NCBI GenBank assembly: GCA_934457145.1
Contig: CAKSHP010000016.1
Location: forward strand, 1-51,793
Source: an uncultured Clostridia bacterium
Lineage (GTDB): Bacteria > Bacillota > Clostridia > UBA1381 > UMGS1253
Direction: 5' to 3'
DNA: 51,793 nucleotides
Shown in pieces: positions 14,859 to 24,544 of the stretch. Position 1 is the stretch's first letter, and every line of letters starts with the position of its first letter. Made by a program: the position numbers and the translations under genes. The notes below the pieces were generated by a model that saw only the letters and a list, made by a program, of their open reading frames with translations, was not told where the DNA came from and searched no databases.

Positions 14859-17759
14859 ATGTTAAAAAAATTTATGTGTGTTTTTATTTGTTTTGCTTTT
14901 GCATTAACCTCGGTAAGTGCGGCGCTGCCTTCGGAAAACGAGGATTTTGAAAAGTATGAACCGGGCGAAAAGGTTGTGATTTTTAACAGCGGGGAAAGCA
15001 AAAACGGCGCATCGTTTGAAGTGGTTAAAGATCCGCTTGATGAAGAAAATAAAGTGCTGAAAATTACAAACGATTCTTCGGCTGACCGATATATGAGCAT
15101 TAACGGAGATTTTTCTGACCGGACAATAATCAGATTTAAAATTTACTGCCCCGAAAGCGGTGAGTTTTCAATTTATTTCAGAGACTCTGTCAGCACGGCT
15201 AATAATATGACATTATTTAAGCTGAAAAACGATCAGATATCCTGTGTTGGCACAGTCCAAAAATACGACAGGTCAAAATGGATAAGCGTGAAAATAGTAA
15301 TAAATATGAGTGAGGATTATATAGACTATTACAGCAATATAGATTCGGATTATAACGGCGAGAAATTAGTGGCGGAGACGTCGTTTTCAAAACTTTTCGG
15401 CACAAGATTTGAAAACCACACAAAAGAAAACACAAATATGCGTTTCGGACTTATGAAAAGTACGGGTGAAGCATATTTAGACGATTTCGGAGTTGCCGGC
15501 GACTATTCTCTTTTGTCGGACATGTTTGTATCGCCTGTGAGAGCATATAAAAATATAGACGGCACAGATTATGAAATATCTTCGCTGAGAGGAGGCGCAC
15601 TTTCGTTTTCAACAGACATTACAAACATGGAAGAGGAGGCAAAAACTGCGTCGGCGGTTTTTGCGCTATATGATAAAAACGGAAAATTAAAAAATTGCAG
15701 CGTTTCGGAAAACGCATTGATAGAATACGGACAAACCGTTACTTTGAGAGCAAACATGAACGTGACAACGCCGGATGAGGGCGACTTGGTAAAAACGTTT
15801 ATAGTGGAGGATTTAAACAATATAAAGCCGCTTGCACAGGTGTTTGAATTTGAAACGGGAAATACTTACGAACGGCCGCTGGCGGCAGAGATTTTAGACG
15901 ATGCTTATAAAAATCATCCGGATGAAACGTCGCATCCGAGAGTTGTGCGCACAAAAAGCGATTTTGATAAATTAAGAGGCTATGTCGAGACCGATGAAAA
16001 TTATGCGCTTTGGTTTGAGCAGATAAAGAAAAACGCTTCGTCTGCGCTGACCGCAGCGCTGCCGACATATACATATGATGTACGAAACACAATTTTGTCG
16101 CAGTCAAGACTTGCGATGAATAACATTTTGACCCTTGCATTTATGTATCAGATGACAGGCGATGATACATATGCCGAAGGCGTGTGGCGTTTTGCAGGAG
16201 TTGTGTGCGATAAGGAAAAATTCCCCGACTGGAACGCACAGCACCATTATCTTGACACGGGTGAGATGGGATTTGCGGTCGCTTTGGCATACGATTGGTG
16301 TTATGATTACTGGACAGATGAGCGAAAGCAGATAATGGAAACCGCTTTGTATGATAACATAGTATCTATATCGCTTGGAGTGTTTGAAGGAAAATACGGC
16401 TACAGCGGACTGAAAGCCGCAACCAACTGGAATCCTGTTTGCAACGGCGGTTCAATATGCGCAGCCGCGGCAATATTTCATAAATATCCAAAAGAAGCGA
16501 GCCGTCTTATAGCCTACAGCACAACGGCACTTGAAAGATGTCTTACGGATTATGCTCCGCTCGGAGGTTACTCCGAAAGTCCGACGTATTGGACATACGG
16601 TACAACATATCTTATGTGGTGTATATCAACGCTTGACTCGCTTTGCGGCAAGGACTACAGCATCTCAAAAGCGCCCGGTATTAAAACAACGGGATATTTT
16701 CCGGCATATATCTCGGGACCTTGCGGCAACTGGAACTATCACGACGGCGGTACAGGATATTTAGACACTTCGCTTTCGAATTTCTTTGCGGCAAAATTTG
16801 ATGATAAAAATCTTGCCGGAATGAGATATAACATTTTGAAAAACGGAATGTATACCAAAAGTATCAATCCGGATTGCAAAGACCTGCTTTTCTACAACCC
16901 GGATTTGATAAACGATAATTTTTCGCTTGATGATTTGGATCTTGATTTTTATTATCCGAAAATTGAAACCGCTGTTATGAGAAAGAGTTTTATCGACAGA
17001 AATTCAATGTTTACCGGACTTCACGGAGGATATAACAGCGCAAATCACGGCGATCTGGATGCAGGAAGCTTTATCTTAGATGTCGACGGAGAAAGAATTA
17101 TCGATGAACTCGGTTCTGACAACTATGCACTTGATTCATATTTTAACAGCGGAGCTTCAGGAAAAAGATGGCAGTACTACAAAAAGAACGCAGAGGGACA
17201 AAACAGCATAATGATTGCCGATGATTCCTCTGTAGAACATGGACAAAACCCCGTTGCAAGAGTTGAAATAAACAGATTTGAAACAAATAAGTCCGTGGCG
17301 ATAGCTGTTGCCGATATGCTCCCGGCGCTCGGTTCTAAAGTTGAAAGTGCAAAAAGGGGCGTGATGCTTTGCAACGACCGCACGCAGACCGTGGTACAGG
17401 ATGAAATCAGATTTACTTCGCCGACGGAGCTGTACTGGCTTGCACACACGAAAGGCAAGATAGAAATTTCAGCCGACGGCAAATCAGCCGTTATAACAAA
17501 AGGAAACGTTTCGGTTTGCGCAAAGCTTATTTCAGACGATGATTCGCTTGTGTTTGAAAGTGCGCCGGAGAAGCCGTTTTTAGATACTACATATACCGGT
17601 GAAGGCGAAAACTCGCGCACAAACTTTACCAAGCTTTATATTCACGCAAAAGATGTTACAAGCTTTAATACAAGCGTGGTGTTCTATCAGATAAGCGGCG
17701 ACGGCGCGGATTGCGGTTATGAAAAAATTCCGATCGACAGCTGGACGGTTGAAGATTAA
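14859..17759 (+). CDS. Secreted heparinase II/III-like polysaccharide lyase
   Basis: A 966-aa exported protein. ATG 14859 is chosen because AAGGAAGG lies 10 nt upstream and a signal peptide starts there (MLKKFMCVFICFAFALTSVS). An N-terminal beta-rich domain (about 25-330) looks like a carbohydrate-binding jelly roll. A central alpha-toroid follows: NNILTLAFMYQMTGDDTYAE, FAVALAYDWCYDYWTD, ATNWNPVCNGGSICAAA. A C-terminal beta-sandwich has NSANHGDLDAGSFILDVDG, where the histidine is a typical heparinase-C residue. This layout is that of heparinase II/III and alginate-lyase-like families, which cleave uronic-acid polysaccharides. The substrate is not determined. No dockerin, SLH or LPXTG anchor is seen, so it is probably released. 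Confidence 0.8.
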   Translation: MLKKFMCVFICFAFALTSVSAALPSENEDFEKYEPGEKVVIFNSGESKNGASFEVVKDPLDEENKVLKITNDSSADRYMSINGDFSDRTIIRFKIYCPESGEFSIYFRDSVSTANNMTLFKLKNDQISCVGTVQKYDRSKWISVKIVINMSEDYIDYYSNIDSDYNGEKLVAETSFSKLFGTRFENHTKENTNMRFGLMKSTGEAYLDDFGVAGDYSLLSDMFVSPVRAYKNIDGTDYEISSLRGGALSFSTDITNMEEEAKTASAVFALYDKNGKLKNCSVSENALIEYGQTVTLRANMNVTTPDEGDLVKTFIVEDLNNIKPLAQVFEFETGNTYERPLAAEILDDAYKNHPDETSHPRVVRTKSDFDKLRGYVETDENYALWFEQIKKNASSALTAALPTYTYDVRNTILSQSRLAMNNILTLAFMYQMTGDDTYAEGVWRFAGVVCDKEKFPDWNAQHHYLDTGEMGFAVALAYDWCYDYWTDERKQIMETALYDNIVSISLGVFEGKYGYSGLKAATNWNPVCNGGSICAAAAIFHKYPKEASRLIAYSTTALERCLTDYAPLGGYSESPTYWTYGTTYLMWCISTLDSLCGKDYSISKAPGIKTTGYFPAYISGPCGNWNYHDGGTGYLDTSLSNFFAAKFDDKNLAGMRYNILKNGMYTKSINPDCKDLLFYNPDLINDNFSLDDLDLDFYYPKIETAVMRKSFIDRNSMFTGLHGGYNSANHGDLDAGSFILDVDGERIIDELGSDNYALDSYFNSGASGKRWQYYKKNAEGQNSIMIADDSSVEHGQNPVARVEINRFETNKSVAIAVADMLPALGSKVESAKRGVMLCNDRTQTVVQDEIRFTSPTELYWLAHTKGKIEISADGKSAVITKGNVSVCAKLISDDDSLVFESAPEKPFLDTTYTGEGENSRTNFTKLYIHAKDVTSFNTSVVFYQISGDGADCGYEKIPIDSWTVED

Positions 17760-17768
17760 AAGATGTAT

Positions 17769-17811
17769 AAAAGCTTTCAAAATCAAAAAAATGGTTTTGA
17801 AAGCTTTTTTT
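17769..17811 (+). terminator. Intrinsic terminator after the lyase gene
   Basis: AAAAGCTTTCAAAA (17769-17782) pairs perfectly with TTTTGAAAGCTTTT (17795-17808), followed by more T. Confidence 0.9.
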
Positions 17812-17924
17812 GTTTTGAAAAAATAATTTGCTTGCCTGAAAAAGCGGTTATAAAAAATACGGGTTTTGCTGCCGTTAGATTAAAAGACCCGGTTATAATT
17901 TTAGTTAAAAACTCAGATTTGTAT

Positions 17925-17969
17925 AAAATAAAAAGCCATGCAAAAACGAATTCTTCGTTTCTGCATGGC
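17925..17969 (-). terminator. Intrinsic terminator of secG
   Basis: GCCATGCA-AAACGAA (17935-17950) pairs with TTCGTTT-TGCATGGC (17954-17969), with one mismatch. On the minus strand it ends in a T-rich tract (A-rich on plus, 17925-17934). It lies just after the secG stop. Confidence 0.85.
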
Positions 17970-17987
17970 AGATTTAACGTTTTTTTA

Positions 17988-18431
17988 TTACTGAGCGTTA
18001 GCTTCAGCGGGTGCTTCGGTTGCCTGAGCGTCCTGAGCGGGAGCCGCTGCATCGCCGTTTTCGCCTTCAGCCGGGATTGCTTCGCTGTTTTCAGCGCCCG
18101 ATTCTGCTGAAGCTTCTTCAGTCTGCTGAGTTTGCTGCTGCTGAGCTAAAAGCTGATCCTGAAGCTGTTTTGCTTTGTTTGCGGAAATTTTATTGCTTGT
18201 TACTGTTAAAGCTATTGACAAAGCAAGGAACAATACCGCAAAAACAACAGTGAACTTTTCTAAAATTGCATCCATTGTTCTGCCTTTGTTCTTGCCGAAA
18301 AATGTTTCGGCACCGCCGGCGATTGAACCGGAAAGACCTTCTGCTTTACCCGACTGCATCAAAACAATAACAGTTAAAATAATACATACGATAACGTGGC
18401 ACACCAATAAAATGTTTTTCAAAGTTTCCAT
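17988..18431 (-). CDS. secG: SecG translocase subunit with a long C-terminal tail
   Basis: The first 75 residues are a normal SecG: two membrane helices (LLVCHVIVCIILTVIVLMQS and FAVLFLALSIALTVT) flanking the conserved GLSGSIAGGAETFFGKNKGR loop. It assists SecYE in preprotein export. SecG is usually 70-90 aa. This one has 147 because of a tail rich in Q, A and E (QQQQTQQTEEASAESGAE and an AEAPAQ-like run). The tail is low-complexity and acidic, in the periplasm-facing or cytoplasmic end depending on topology. GGAGG lies before ATG 18431. Single-gene unit with its own promoter and terminator. Confidence 0.92.
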   Translation of the reverse strand: METLKNILLVCHVIVCIILTVIVLMQSGKAEGLSGSIAGGAETFFGKNKGRTMDAILEKFTVVFAVLFLALSIALTVTSNKISANKAKQLQDQLLAQQQQTQQTEEASAESGAENSEAIPAEGENGDAAAPAQDAQATEAPAEANAQ

Positions 18432-18576
18432 TTCGGAAAAAACCTCCTTAAAATCCTCTTGTAGTCAAATTTATTAATTGTGTAAATGAAAAAGCTGCAA
18501 AAATACACAGCTAAAATATTTTTAAAAGCAATAAAAACAAACTGCATATTTATATCAAATAACACAACGCTTAATT

Positions 18577-18604
18577 ATTATACCACAAAATAAAAATTTG
18601 GCAA
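18577..18604 (-). promoter_or_regulatory. Promoter of secG
   Basis: Minus strand: TTGCCA (18604-18599), 16-bp spacer, TATAAT (18582-18577). The rest of the 18432-18814 gap is AT-rich and holds only this and the weak yicC promoter. Confidence 0.65.
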
Positions 18605-18747
18605 GTGTTTTTTGAAAAAAAATCGGCTTTAAGTGAAAAATTTTTAAAATTTGTGCAATTTGGGGTGGTGAATTTGTATAAAACAAGTAAAAAATCATGC
18701 GAAAGTTATATTTTATGACGAAAAACTCAAAAAAATTAAAAAAAGTA

Positions 18748-18776
18748 TGTTAAATTGATAAAAGTTGTGTTATACT
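18748..18776 (+). promoter_or_regulatory. Weak promoter candidate for the yicC operon
   Basis: TGTTAA (18748-18753), 17-bp spacer, TATACT (18771-18776). The -10 is good and the -35 poor. It is the only candidate I see in front of the 19-kb plus-strand gene run. Confidence 0.4.
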
Positions 18777-18814
18777 ATATATTAGGTATATTAACAAGCA
18801 GGAGTGATGTTGGT

Positions 18815-19693
18815 TTGATAAAAAGTATGACAGGATACGGCAGATACGAAGGTATTGTGGAAGACAAAAAGATTTTGGCTGAAATTCGCAGCGTTAATCA
18901 CAGATTTGCCGACTATAATATAAAAACGCCGAGAAATTATGGCTTTTTGGAAGAAAAGATAAGAAAATTTTTATCGGGAAAAATTAACCGCGGTAAGGTG
19001 GACGTGTATGTATCGGTTGAAAGCTTTGAGCAGGCAGACAAAGACGTTATATTAAATGAGCCGCTTGCCGAAAGTTACATAAATGCATTAAAGGAACTTC
19101 GCGATAAGTTTTCTTTGAAAGATGATATAAGTGTAAGCTCGGTTGCGCGCTGGAGCGAAATCTTTAATATGCAAAGAAAAGACGAGGACAGCGAAAAAAT
19201 CTGGGCATGCGTTAAGGTTGCGCTTGAGAGTGCGGCAGACGACTTTGTTTCCATGAGAGAGCGCGAGGGCGAAAGACTCTATAAAGACCTTGTTGAAAAG
19301 AGAAACAATATGTATGAAATGGAGCAGCGAATTGCTGCATGTGCTCCGGAAAGACTTGAGGCATACTGCAATCGTTTGTATGAAAAGCTTAAAGAGGTTT
19401 TAAATGACACAAATATAGATGAATCAAGGATTTTAACGGAGGCTGCGATTTTTGCCGATAAAGTTGCAATAGATGAAGAAACCGTCAGACTCGAAAGCCA
19501 CTTTGAAGAATTTGACAAAATAATAAACGCCGCTGAACCGGCAGGCAGAAAGCTTGATTTTCTTATTCAGGAAATAAACAGAGAAATTAACACTATAGGC
19601 TCAAAGGCAAACGATCTGGAAATTTCAAAGACGGTTGTTGCGTTTAAAGCGGAGCTTGAAAAAATGCGCGAGCAGGTGCAAAATGTTGAATAA
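18815..19693 (+). CDS. yicC: YicC-family endoribonuclease
   Basis: A 292-aa cytoplasmic protein. TTG 18815 is chosen: GGAGTGA lies 10 nt upstream and it gives the family's conserved start, MIKSMTGYGR. The N-terminal YicC domain (ILAEIRSVNHRFADYNIKTP) and the C-terminal DUF1732 part (RLESHFEEFDKIINAAEPAGRKLDFLIQEINREINTIGSKAND) are both present and full length. Members are RNases implicated in RNA turnover and stationary-phase survival. It heads the conserved yicC-remA-gmk-rpoZ cluster of Firmicutes. Confidence 0.92.
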   Translation: MIKSMTGYGRYEGIVEDKKILAEIRSVNHRFADYNIKTPRNYGFLEEKIRKFLSGKINRGKVDVYVSVESFEQADKDVILNEPLAESYINALKELRDKFSLKDDISVSSVARWSEIFNMQRKDEDSEKIWACVKVALESAADDFVSMREREGERLYKDLVEKRNNMYEMEQRIAACAPERLEAYCNRLYEKLKEVLNDTNIDESRILTEAAIFADKVAIDEETVRLESHFEEFDKIINAAEPAGRKLDFLIQEINREINTIGSKANDLEISKTVVAFKAELEKMREQVQNVE

Positions 19694-19725
19694 AAATGCG
19701 CTTTGCTGAAAGGAAAGGTAAAATA

Positions 19726-19998
19726 ATGAAACTTATAAACATAGGGTACGGAAATATTATTGCTTCGGGAAGGCTTATTGCAATTGTCAGCCCGGAATCC
19801 GCACCGATAAAGAGAATGGTTCAGGAGGCAAGAGACAGAGCGATGTTAATCGATGCCACCTGCGGAAGAAGAACGCGGGCAGTTGTTATAATGGACAGCG
19901 ACCATGTTGTGCTTTCGGCGCTTTTGCCCGAAACAATTTCAAACCGCCTTGCTCAGGAACAGCCGCTTTATGACGGTGACGCGGAAGAAGAGCGTTAG
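19726..19998 (+). CDS. remA: RemA-family (DUF370) matrix regulator
   Basis: A 90-aa protein starting MKLINIGYGNIIASGRLIAIV, with GGAAAGG before ATG 19726 (an upstream in-frame ATG at 19696 lacks one). The conserved ATCGRRTRAVVIMDSDHVVLSALLPETI block is complete. In Bacillus subtilis RemA is a DNA-binding activator of matrix and osmoprotection genes. Its place between yicC and gmk is conserved in Firmicutes. The short acidic tail (DGDAEEER) is unremarkable. Confidence 0.92.
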   Translation: MKLINIGYGNIIASGRLIAIVSPESAPIKRMVQEARDRAMLIDATCGRRTRAVVIMDSDHVVLSALLPETISNRLAQEQPLYDGDAEEER

Positions 19999-20021
19999 AA
20001 AATATCCGAAGGAGGATACAT

Positions 20022-20576
20022 ATGAAAAAAAGGGGCAGACTTTTTGTGATTTCCGGGCCGTCCGGAACAGGAAAGGGAACTGTTTTAAAAGAGCTTTTGA
20101 AAAAACGAAACGATTTATGGATAAGCGTTTCGGCAACTTCGAGAATGCCGCGCGAAGGCGAGGCAGACGGGGTTAATTATTTTTTTCTTTCGAAAGATGA
20201 ATTTGAAAGAAAAATTGATGAACAGGCATTTTTGGAGTATGCAAAGTTTTGCGACAATTATTACGGAACTCCGAAAAAATATGTTAAAGAAAAAATGGAA
20301 AACGGCATAAACGTTATACTTGAAATTGAAGTAAACGGCGCTATGCAGGTTAAAAAAAGTTTTCCGCAGGCGGTTTTGATATTTGTGCTGCCGCCGTCGA
20401 TAGAAGAATTAAGAGAACGCCTTTCGGGCAGAGGCACAGAGGAAAAAGACGTTATAGAAAAAAGACTTGACGCGGCAAAATGGGAAATTTCAATGGCCGA
20501 CCGTTATGACTACAGGGTGATAAACGCAACTGTATCAGACGCTGTGTCGGAAATTGATGAAATAATAGAAAACTAA
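20022..20576 (+). CDS. gmk: Guanylate kinase
   Basis: A 184-aa cytosolic enzyme that phosphorylates GMP to GDP with ATP. The P-loop is GPSGTGKGT near the N-terminus. The GMP-binding region (SVSATSRMPREGEADGVNYFF) and the lid (RLSGRGTEEKDVIEKRL) are intact, and the length is normal. AAGGAGG precedes ATG 20022. Confidence 0.96.
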   Translation: MKKRGRLFVISGPSGTGKGTVLKELLKKRNDLWISVSATSRMPREGEADGVNYFFLSKDEFERKIDEQAFLEYAKFCDNYYGTPKKYVKEKMENGINVILEIEVNGAMQVKKSFPQAVLIFVLPPSIEELRERLSGRGTEEKDVIEKRLDAAKWEISMADRYDYRVINATVSDAVSEIDEIIEN

Positions 20577-20594
20577 TTAAAGGAGATTTTAAAA

Positions 20595-20840
20595 ATGATT
20601 TATCCACCAATTGCAGATTTACTTGAAAAGATAGGAACTAAAGACGAAAGCGGAAACATAATTCCGGCAACGAGATATTCTCTGGCAATTATTGTTTCAA
20701 AACGCGCAAGAGAACTCGGAAACGACGAAAACAGCGCACTCAGCGGTGATTATGACGAGGCAATGCTTGAGGCAATAGACGAAATCAACAAAGGAAAAAT
20801 TAAGGTTGTGAGCCATTATAATCACGATGAAGAAAAATAA
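20595..20840 (+). CDS. rpoZ: RNA polymerase omega subunit
   Basis: An 81-aa protein that follows gmk by 18 bp in the standard Firmicutes order. It shows the omega pattern ATRYSLAIIVSKRARELGN and the helix EAMLEAIDEINKGKI. It stabilises beta-prime during RNA polymerase assembly. AAAGGAG precedes ATG 20595. Confidence 0.92.
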   Translation: MIYPPIADLLEKIGTKDESGNIIPATRYSLAIIVSKRARELGNDENSALSGDYDEAMLEAIDEINKGKIKVVSHYNHDEEK

Positions 20841-20860
20841 AAAGTGTGGAGGGTTTATTC

Positions 20861-22069
20861 ATGCTTAAAGGAAAATGCGTTGTTGTGGGAGTGTGCGGCG
20901 GAATTGCGGCATATAAGGCATGCAGCGTTGTGAGCGCGCTTTCAAAGCTAAAATGCGATGTCCATGTGGTTATGACAAAGGCGGCAGAGGAGTTTGTCGG
21001 CGAGCTGACGTTTCGCACGCTTTCCAAAAACCCTGTGTATGACGATATGTTCGGCCGGCCCGAGCGCTGGGAGGTTGAGCATGTTGAGCTTGCAAAAAAA
21101 GCTGATTTGATAGTTATATGCCCGGCAACGGCAAACACAATTGCAAAACTTGCCTATGGCATGGCAGATGATCCGCTGGGCGCAGTGTGTCTTGCTTCGC
21201 GCGCGCAAAAGCTTATCTGTCCGGCAATGAATACGGGCATGTATGAAAACGAAGCAACAACGGAAAACATGCGTATATTAAAAAAACGCGGGTTTAAGTT
21301 TGTTTTGCCGGAGAGCGGAATGCTTGCCTGCGGAGATGTCGGAAAAGGCAGAATGGCAGAGCCGGAAAAAATAGTTGAAGCTGTTTTAGATGAAATTGCC
21401 TGCCAAAAAGATCTTTTGGGCAAAAAGGTTTTGGTAACTGCCGGACCGACGCAGGAGGATATTGATCCAGTTCGTTATATAACCAATCATTCCACAGGGA
21501 AAATGGGCTATGCAATAGCAAAAGCGGCGCGTATGCGGGGCGCTTTTGTTTATTTGGTAAGCGGAAAAACCGCGCTTGAGCCTGTTTTCGGAGCGGAGAA
21601 TATATATGTTAAAAGCGCAAAAGATATGTATGACGCTGTTTTAAAAATTGCACCTGATTGCGACATAATAATAAAAGCAGCAGCTGTGGCGGATTTTACG
21701 CCTGTGTGCGCAAGTGACAACAAAATTAAAAAATCCGGCGAAGACAGCCTTGAAATAAAACTTAAAAAGACCGACGACATACTTTTCAATCTCGGAAAAA
21801 CAAAAAGAGAAGATCAGGTTTTGGTTGGATTTTGCATGGAAACGCAAAGCCTTTTGGAAAGCGCCGAAAAAAAACTTAAAGAAAAAAACTGCGACTTTAT
21901 AGTGGCAAATAATTTATTTGATAAAAACGCGGGTTTTGCAGCAGATAACAATACCGTTACAATACTTTTCAAAGACGGTCAAATGCTTAAGCCCGAAAAT
22001 ATGGCAAAGGAAAAGCTTGCTCATATTATACTAAACGAAGCAGTAAAGCTTAAAGATAAACAAGAATAG
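20861..22069 (+). CDS. coaBC: Bifunctional CoaBC (phosphopantothenoylcysteine synthetase/decarboxylase)
   Basis: A 402-aa fusion for two steps of coenzyme A synthesis. The N-terminal flavoprotein CoaC half has VGVCGGIAAYKACSVVSAL, CPAMNTGMYEN and the active-site cysteine in GMLACGDVGKGRMAEP. The CoaB half (from about 185) has VLVTAGPTQEDIDPVRYITN, AAAVADFTP and the lysine-rich KIKKSG segment. ATG 20861 is preferred over GTG 20846 because GTGGAGGG then acts as ribosome binding site. Confidence 0.95.
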   Translation: MLKGKCVVVGVCGGIAAYKACSVVSALSKLKCDVHVVMTKAAEEFVGELTFRTLSKNPVYDDMFGRPERWEVEHVELAKKADLIVICPATANTIAKLAYGMADDPLGAVCLASRAQKLICPAMNTGMYENEATTENMRILKKRGFKFVLPESGMLACGDVGKGRMAEPEKIVEAVLDEIACQKDLLGKKVLVTAGPTQEDIDPVRYITNHSTGKMGYAIAKAARMRGAFVYLVSGKTALEPVFGAENIYVKSAKDMYDAVLKIAPDCDIIIKAAAVADFTPVCASDNKIKKSGEDSLEIKLKKTDDILFNLGKTKREDQVLVGFCMETQSLLESAEKKLKEKNCDFIVANNLFDKNAGFAADNNTVTILFKDGQMLKPENMAKEKLAHIILNEAVKLKDKQE

Positions 22070-22084
22070 GAAAGGAAAGGTAAA

Positions 22085-24523
22085 ATGAGTCTGACTGCCG
22101 GAGTTGCGATTTTGAAAAATTCAAGAGCGGTTGACAGAATATTTGACTACAGTGTGCCGGATGCTTTTAAAGAAGATATACGTGTCGGCAGCAGAGTTAT
22201 TGTGCCTTTCGGAAAATCAAATTCTTCAAACGAGGGCTATGTTTTATATTTAAAGGATTTTTCGGAAAACAATATTAAGCTTAAAGATATATTGCAGCTT
22301 ACGGGCGATGTTTTGTTTGACAAAAAAGGCGCCGAGCTTATAGAATATATAAGAAGGACAACCGTCTGTACATATGCGGAGGCGATAGGGCTTATAATTC
22401 CTCCCGGATATAAAACGGTGTTTAAAGAGCGGCTGTTTGTTAAAAAAGACAGCGACACCGAAAAATATGAACAGATGCCGGCATACAGGCGCGTTATAGA
22501 AGCTTGCGGCGCTAAGGGATGTTCGCTTTCGAAAATAGAAAAACAATTCGGAAAAGAAGGAGTTGGCGCAGCAAACGACCTTTTGCGCGAAGGCATTATA
22601 ATAAAGCGCACGGGCGCTTTTGAAAAAACAAGCGAAAAAACGCAGAGGATTTTAAAAATAAGAGATAAAAAAGCGGCAGAAGATTCAATTGAAACGCTTT
22701 TAAAAAGATCAAAAAAACAAACGGATATAGTGCTTTATCTTTTGGCAAATTCGCTTTGCGCTCCGGCTTTTCAGGTGTATGAAGAAACGGGCGCATCAGC
22801 TGCGGCAGTGGCGGCGCTTAAAAAGAAAGATATTATAGAAATTACCGAAGAAAGAATATGGCGGAGTCCCGTTTCAAAAGACTTTGAAAGCGAAAAAGAC
22901 TTTGATTTCACACCGCAGCAGAAAAACGCTTATGAAAAAATCAAAAAAGCGCTGACAGATCAAAAAAACGAAAAATTTTTGCTGCACGGCGTTACAGGTT
23001 CGGGAAAAACAGAGGTTTTTATCCATGTTGTGAGAAAATGTTTGCAGCTTGGAAAAACGGCAATTGTGCTTGTGCCGGAAATTTCGCTCACACCGCTTAT
23101 GACAAGGCGGTTTGCACAGCGCTTTTCCAAAAATATCGCCATACTGCACAGCAGACTCTCGGCCGGCGAACGCCTTGACGAATGGGAAAGAATAAAAAAC
23201 GGCGAGGCAAATGTTGTTTTAGGGGCGCGAAGCGCAGTGTTTGCTCCGGCAGACAATATAGGCGCAATTATAATTGATGAAGAACACGAGCTGAGTTATA
23301 AATCGGAAAGCGCGCCGCGATACCACGCGCGCGACATTGCTTTTTTTAAGGCAAACCAACATAATGCATGCGTGGTTATGGCTTCGGCAACTCCGTCGGT
23401 GGAAAGCTATTACAAGGCTGAAAAAGGCGAGTATGTTTTGCTTGAAATGACTAATCGGTTTAACAAAAATCCCATGCCGCAGGTGTATGTGGCAGATATG
23501 CGAAAAGAGCTTGAAAACGGTAACAAGTCAATGTTTTCAAACCGGTTGGCAGATGAAATTTTGTATAATAAGGCACACGGCGAACAAACTATTTTGCTTT
23601 TAAACAGACGCGGTTTTTCAACGTTTGTTTCGTGCCGCGAATGCGGCTTTGTGGCAAGTTGTCCGCACTGCAACATATCTTTAACGTATCACAAAAAGGA
23701 AAACCGCCTCACATGCCACTACTGCGGCTACACGATAAAAAACTACAGTGTGTGTCCGAGCTGCAACAGCAAATATATAAAATATTTCGGGGCGGGCACT
23801 CAGCGGCTTGAAGAGGAAATGAACACCCGCTTTGAAGACATAAAAACTATCAGAATGGATGTTGACACAACGGCTAAAAAGAACTCTCATGAAAAAATTC
23901 TCGGCGCTTTTGAAAGAGGCGATGCTGATGTTTTGATGGGAACGCAGATGGTGTCTAAGGGACATGATTTTCCGAAGGTAACGCTTGTAGGCGTTATGGC
24001 GGCGGACGCTTCGCTTTATATAGACGATTACCGAAGCGGCGAAAAAACGTTTTCGCTTTTGGAGCAGGTTATCGGCAGAGCCGGAAGAAAGGATTTGGAG
24101 GGCAGAGCCGTAATACAAACGTACAGCCCGGAAAACAATGTGATATCTTATGCGGCAAAACACGACTACAAGGGCTTTTACAGCGAAGAAATAAAAATGC
24201 GCAGGATTATGTACTATCCGCCGTTTTGCCAGATAGGTTCGATTTTGCTTTCAGGCACTGACGAGGGCGAGGTTAAAAGCTGTATAGAAAGAATGGCAGC
24301 ATGGCTTAAGAGGCGCACGAACGAGAGAAAAGATGTTGTTATTTTGGGACCGGCACCGTCGGCGATAGGAAAAATTATGGATAAATACCGTTACCGTATT
24401 ATAATGAAATATCAGGGCGGCGCAGACGAAATATTTCATGAAATTCAAAACGGATTTTTAAAGGCGGGATATAATAAAACAATGACGCTTGCACTTGACA
24501 AAAATCCGGTTAACTTATCATAA
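22085..24523 (+). CDS. priA: Primosomal protein N' (PriA helicase)
   Basis: An 812-aa replication-restart helicase. The N-terminal DNA-binding domain (VDRIFDYSVPDAFKEDIRVGSRV) is followed by the helicase core: Walker A GVTGSGKTE, Walker B IIIDEEHE and ASATPSVESYY. Zinc-binding cysteines lie in CRECGFVASCPHCN, CHYCGY and CPSCNSKY. The C-terminal motifs GTQMVSKGHDFP and QVIGRAGR are present. GGAAAGG precedes ATG 22085. Confidence 0.95.
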   Translation: MSLTAGVAILKNSRAVDRIFDYSVPDAFKEDIRVGSRVIVPFGKSNSSNEGYVLYLKDFSENNIKLKDILQLTGDVLFDKKGAELIEYIRRTTVCTYAEAIGLIIPPGYKTVFKERLFVKKDSDTEKYEQMPAYRRVIEACGAKGCSLSKIEKQFGKEGVGAANDLLREGIIIKRTGAFEKTSEKTQRILKIRDKKAAEDSIETLLKRSKKQTDIVLYLLANSLCAPAFQVYEETGASAAAVAALKKKDIIEITEERIWRSPVSKDFESEKDFDFTPQQKNAYEKIKKALTDQKNEKFLLHGVTGSGKTEVFIHVVRKCLQLGKTAIVLVPEISLTPLMTRRFAQRFSKNIAILHSRLSAGERLDEWERIKNGEANVVLGARSAVFAPADNIGAIIIDEEHELSYKSESAPRYHARDIAFFKANQHNACVVMASATPSVESYYKAEKGEYVLLEMTNRFNKNPMPQVYVADMRKELENGNKSMFSNRLADEILYNKAHGEQTILLLNRRGFSTFVSCRECGFVASCPHCNISLTYHKKENRLTCHYCGYTIKNYSVCPSCNSKYIKYFGAGTQRLEEEMNTRFEDIKTIRMDVDTTAKKNSHEKILGAFERGDADVLMGTQMVSKGHDFPKVTLVGVMAADASLYIDDYRSGEKTFSLLEQVIGRAGRKDLEGRAVIQTYSPENNVISYAAKHDYKGFYSEEIKMRRIMYYPPFCQIGSILLSGTDEGEVKSCIERMAAWLKRRTNERKDVVILGPAPSAIGKIMDKYRYRIIMKYQGGADEIFHEIQNGFLKAGYNKTMTLALDKNPVNLS

Positions 24524-24544
24524 AAGAGACTGCAAAGGGGATAG

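Noticed and set aside
14859..17759. Dockerin or cell-wall anchor on the lyase, to match the cohesin-SLH protein
   Set aside because: The C-terminus ends in the heparinase beta domain; no duplicated calcium-loop dockerin, SLH or LPXTG motif is visible.
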